From CAZZDA01 sp964652585 (lineage in GTDB: Bacteria; Patescibacteriota; Patescibacteriia; UBA1544), in assembly GCA_964652585.1 (NCBI GenBank), contig CAZZDA010000053.1, positions 1 to 6,734 on the forward strand: a DNA stretch of 6,734 bases, read 5' to 3'. The number at the start of each line of letters is the position of its first letter. The first letter of the stretch is position 1. Under the pieces are notes generated by a model. It was not told the origin of the DNA, searched no databases, and saw only the letters and a program-made list of their open reading frames with translations. The position numbers were made by a program, and so were the translations under genes. Positions 6,344 to 6,734 of this stretch are shown here, piece after piece.

Positions 6344-6372
6344 ACTCTAACATTTTTAAAAAAACCTGTCAA
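6344..6372 (-). promoter_or_regulatory. Near-consensus promoter of the structured RNA
   Basis: On the minus strand TTGACA (6372-6367) is followed by a 17-bp T/A-rich spacer ending TGT and by TAGAGT (6349-6344). That is a perfect -35, ideal spacing, an extended TGn motif and a 4/6 -10. Predicted start is near 6337-6338, at GG. No start codon with a ribosome-binding site lies downstream, so it appears to serve the RNA. Confidence 0.75.
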
Positions 6373-6399
6373 CCCCATTCCATGCATAGAACTGACGAA

Positions 6400-6449
6400 G
6401 TTGTAAACCGCACAAAAAGGAGGTCGTACAATCTCTACTTTATTACAAC
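6400..6449 (-). repeat. Inverted repeat flanking an anti-Shine-Dalgarno-like tract
   Basis: GTTGTAA (6400-6406) and TTACAAC (6443-6449) are perfect 7-bp inverted repeats around a loop of about 36 nt, just after the stop of the NrtS-like gene. In the loop the minus strand reads ACCTCCTTTTTT-like (6424-6413), resembling the 3' tail of 16S rRNA. No U-tract follows the stem, so it is not a standard terminator. The remaining bases of 6373-6455 show no gene. Confidence 0.4.
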
Positions 6450-6455
6450 GCCTTA

Positions 6456-6713
6456 TTATTTTTTTATATGATGGAATTTCTCTTCCATTTCCTCCAAGCG
6501 CTGTGCGTGCTTTGCTGCGGCATAGGTTGCTACAGAAAAAGGCACTAAAAAGGTAATAATTATTTGTAAAATCTGTGTATAGGATACCTTGCCGTTTATA
6601 AAGCTATCGGCATGATTGATGATCGCCAAAACAAAACCAACAAGCAATGCAGCTCGTGCCGATGTTTTGAGAATATGCGGATGCTTACAATGTTCAAAAA
6701 ATGTTTTTGACAT
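6456..6713 (-). CDS. Small two-helix membrane protein, NrtS-like (nitrate/nitrite transporter family)
   Basis: The protein has 85 residues. A short polar N-terminus (MSKTFFEHCKHPHILKT) precedes helix 1 (about 19-38), which carries the motif INHADSFI. Helix 2 (about 46-66) carries FLVPFSVATYAA, and a charged C-terminal segment, AKHAQRLEEMEEKFHHIKK, may be coiled coil. Two short helices with N-[HQ]-[AG]-D after helix 1 and LVP-[FY]-x-V-[AS]-T-Y in helix 2 are what I associate with NrtS, first described as a nitrate/nitrite transporter in cyanobacteria. Length is close to the family norm. The family match is from recalled motifs. The transported substrate in this organism is unknown, and a small general anion channel is possible. 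The frame ends TAA TAA. No Shine-Dalgarno sequence precedes ATG 6713, and a -10-like TATAAC lies only 9 bases upstream. Confidence 0.7.
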   Translation of the reverse strand: MSKTFFEHCKHPHILKTSARAALLVGFVLAIINHADSFINGKVSYTQILQIIITFLVPFSVATYAAAKHAQRLEEMEEKFHHIKK

Positions 6714-6722
6714 ATAGGTAAT

Positions 6723-6728
6723 GTTATA
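6723..6728 (-). promoter_or_regulatory. Possible -10 element of the NrtS-like gene
   Basis: The minus strand reads TATAAC (5/6 match). A start about 7 nt downstream would fall near 6716, leaving about three bases before ATG 6713, i.e. a nearly leaderless mRNA. The -35 would lie at or beyond the window edge, so this cannot be confirmed. Confidence 0.25.
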
Positions 6729-6734
6729 TTGGTG

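Noticed and set aside
6417..6424. Perfect AAGGAGGT Shine-Dalgarno on the plus strand
   Set aside because: No ATG, GTG or TTG follows at a usable distance, and no frame opens behind it. It reads more sensibly as an anti-SD-like tract on the minus strand.

Overview
This window looks like chromosomal DNA from a Candidate Phyla Radiation (Patescibacteria, Parcubacteria-like) bacterium. The inference rests on three things: a giant secreted protein with repeated lamin-tail domains, a style common in those genomes; a 23S rRNA gene with no 16S gene next to it; and a moderately AT-rich, short-spaced layout. No marker protein here fixes the taxon. The standard code fits, because the long reading frame has no internal TGA.

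Layout. Bases 1-2137 are the 5' two thirds of a 23S rRNA gene on the minus strand; its 3' part lies off the left edge. Bases 2138-2650 are a protein-free region, upstream of the 23S in its own direction. It holds a strong minus-strand promoter (2656-2684), about 180 nt of foldable leader ending in an intrinsic terminator (2470-2492) with a competing antiterminator pairing, a second terminator-like hairpin, a REP-like palindrome, and two more hairpins, the last abutting the 23S 5' end. On the plus strand follow tRNA-Leu(UAG) (2713-2797) with its terminator, then a 1039-residue secreted, C-terminally anchored protein (2900-6019) with four lamin-tail domains, one PKD domain and two OB-like folds. 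At the right end, on the minus strand, lies an 85-residue two-helix membrane protein resembling the nitrate/nitrite transporter NrtS (6456-6713).

The most notable element lies between the two protein genes. About 320 nt on the minus strand (6018-6337) have their own near-consensus promoter (TTGACA, 17 bp, TAGAGT with extended TGn) and their own intrinsic terminator. Between these is an elaborate, GC-rich predicted fold: an H-type pseudoknot, a 12-bp stem, a multi-hairpin junction and a GUAA tetraloop. Several of its loops and linkers carry C/U-rich CCUCC-type runs complementary to Shine-Dalgarno sequences. I do not recognise it as tmRNA, RNase P RNA, SRP RNA or 6S RNA, and I propose it as an undescribed structured RNA.

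The genes do not form one operon. The 23S leader and tRNA-Leu are fired by divergent promoters whose -35 regions overlap. The surface-protein gene appears to have its own promoter. The structured RNA converges on the surface-protein gene and terminates within its stop codon.
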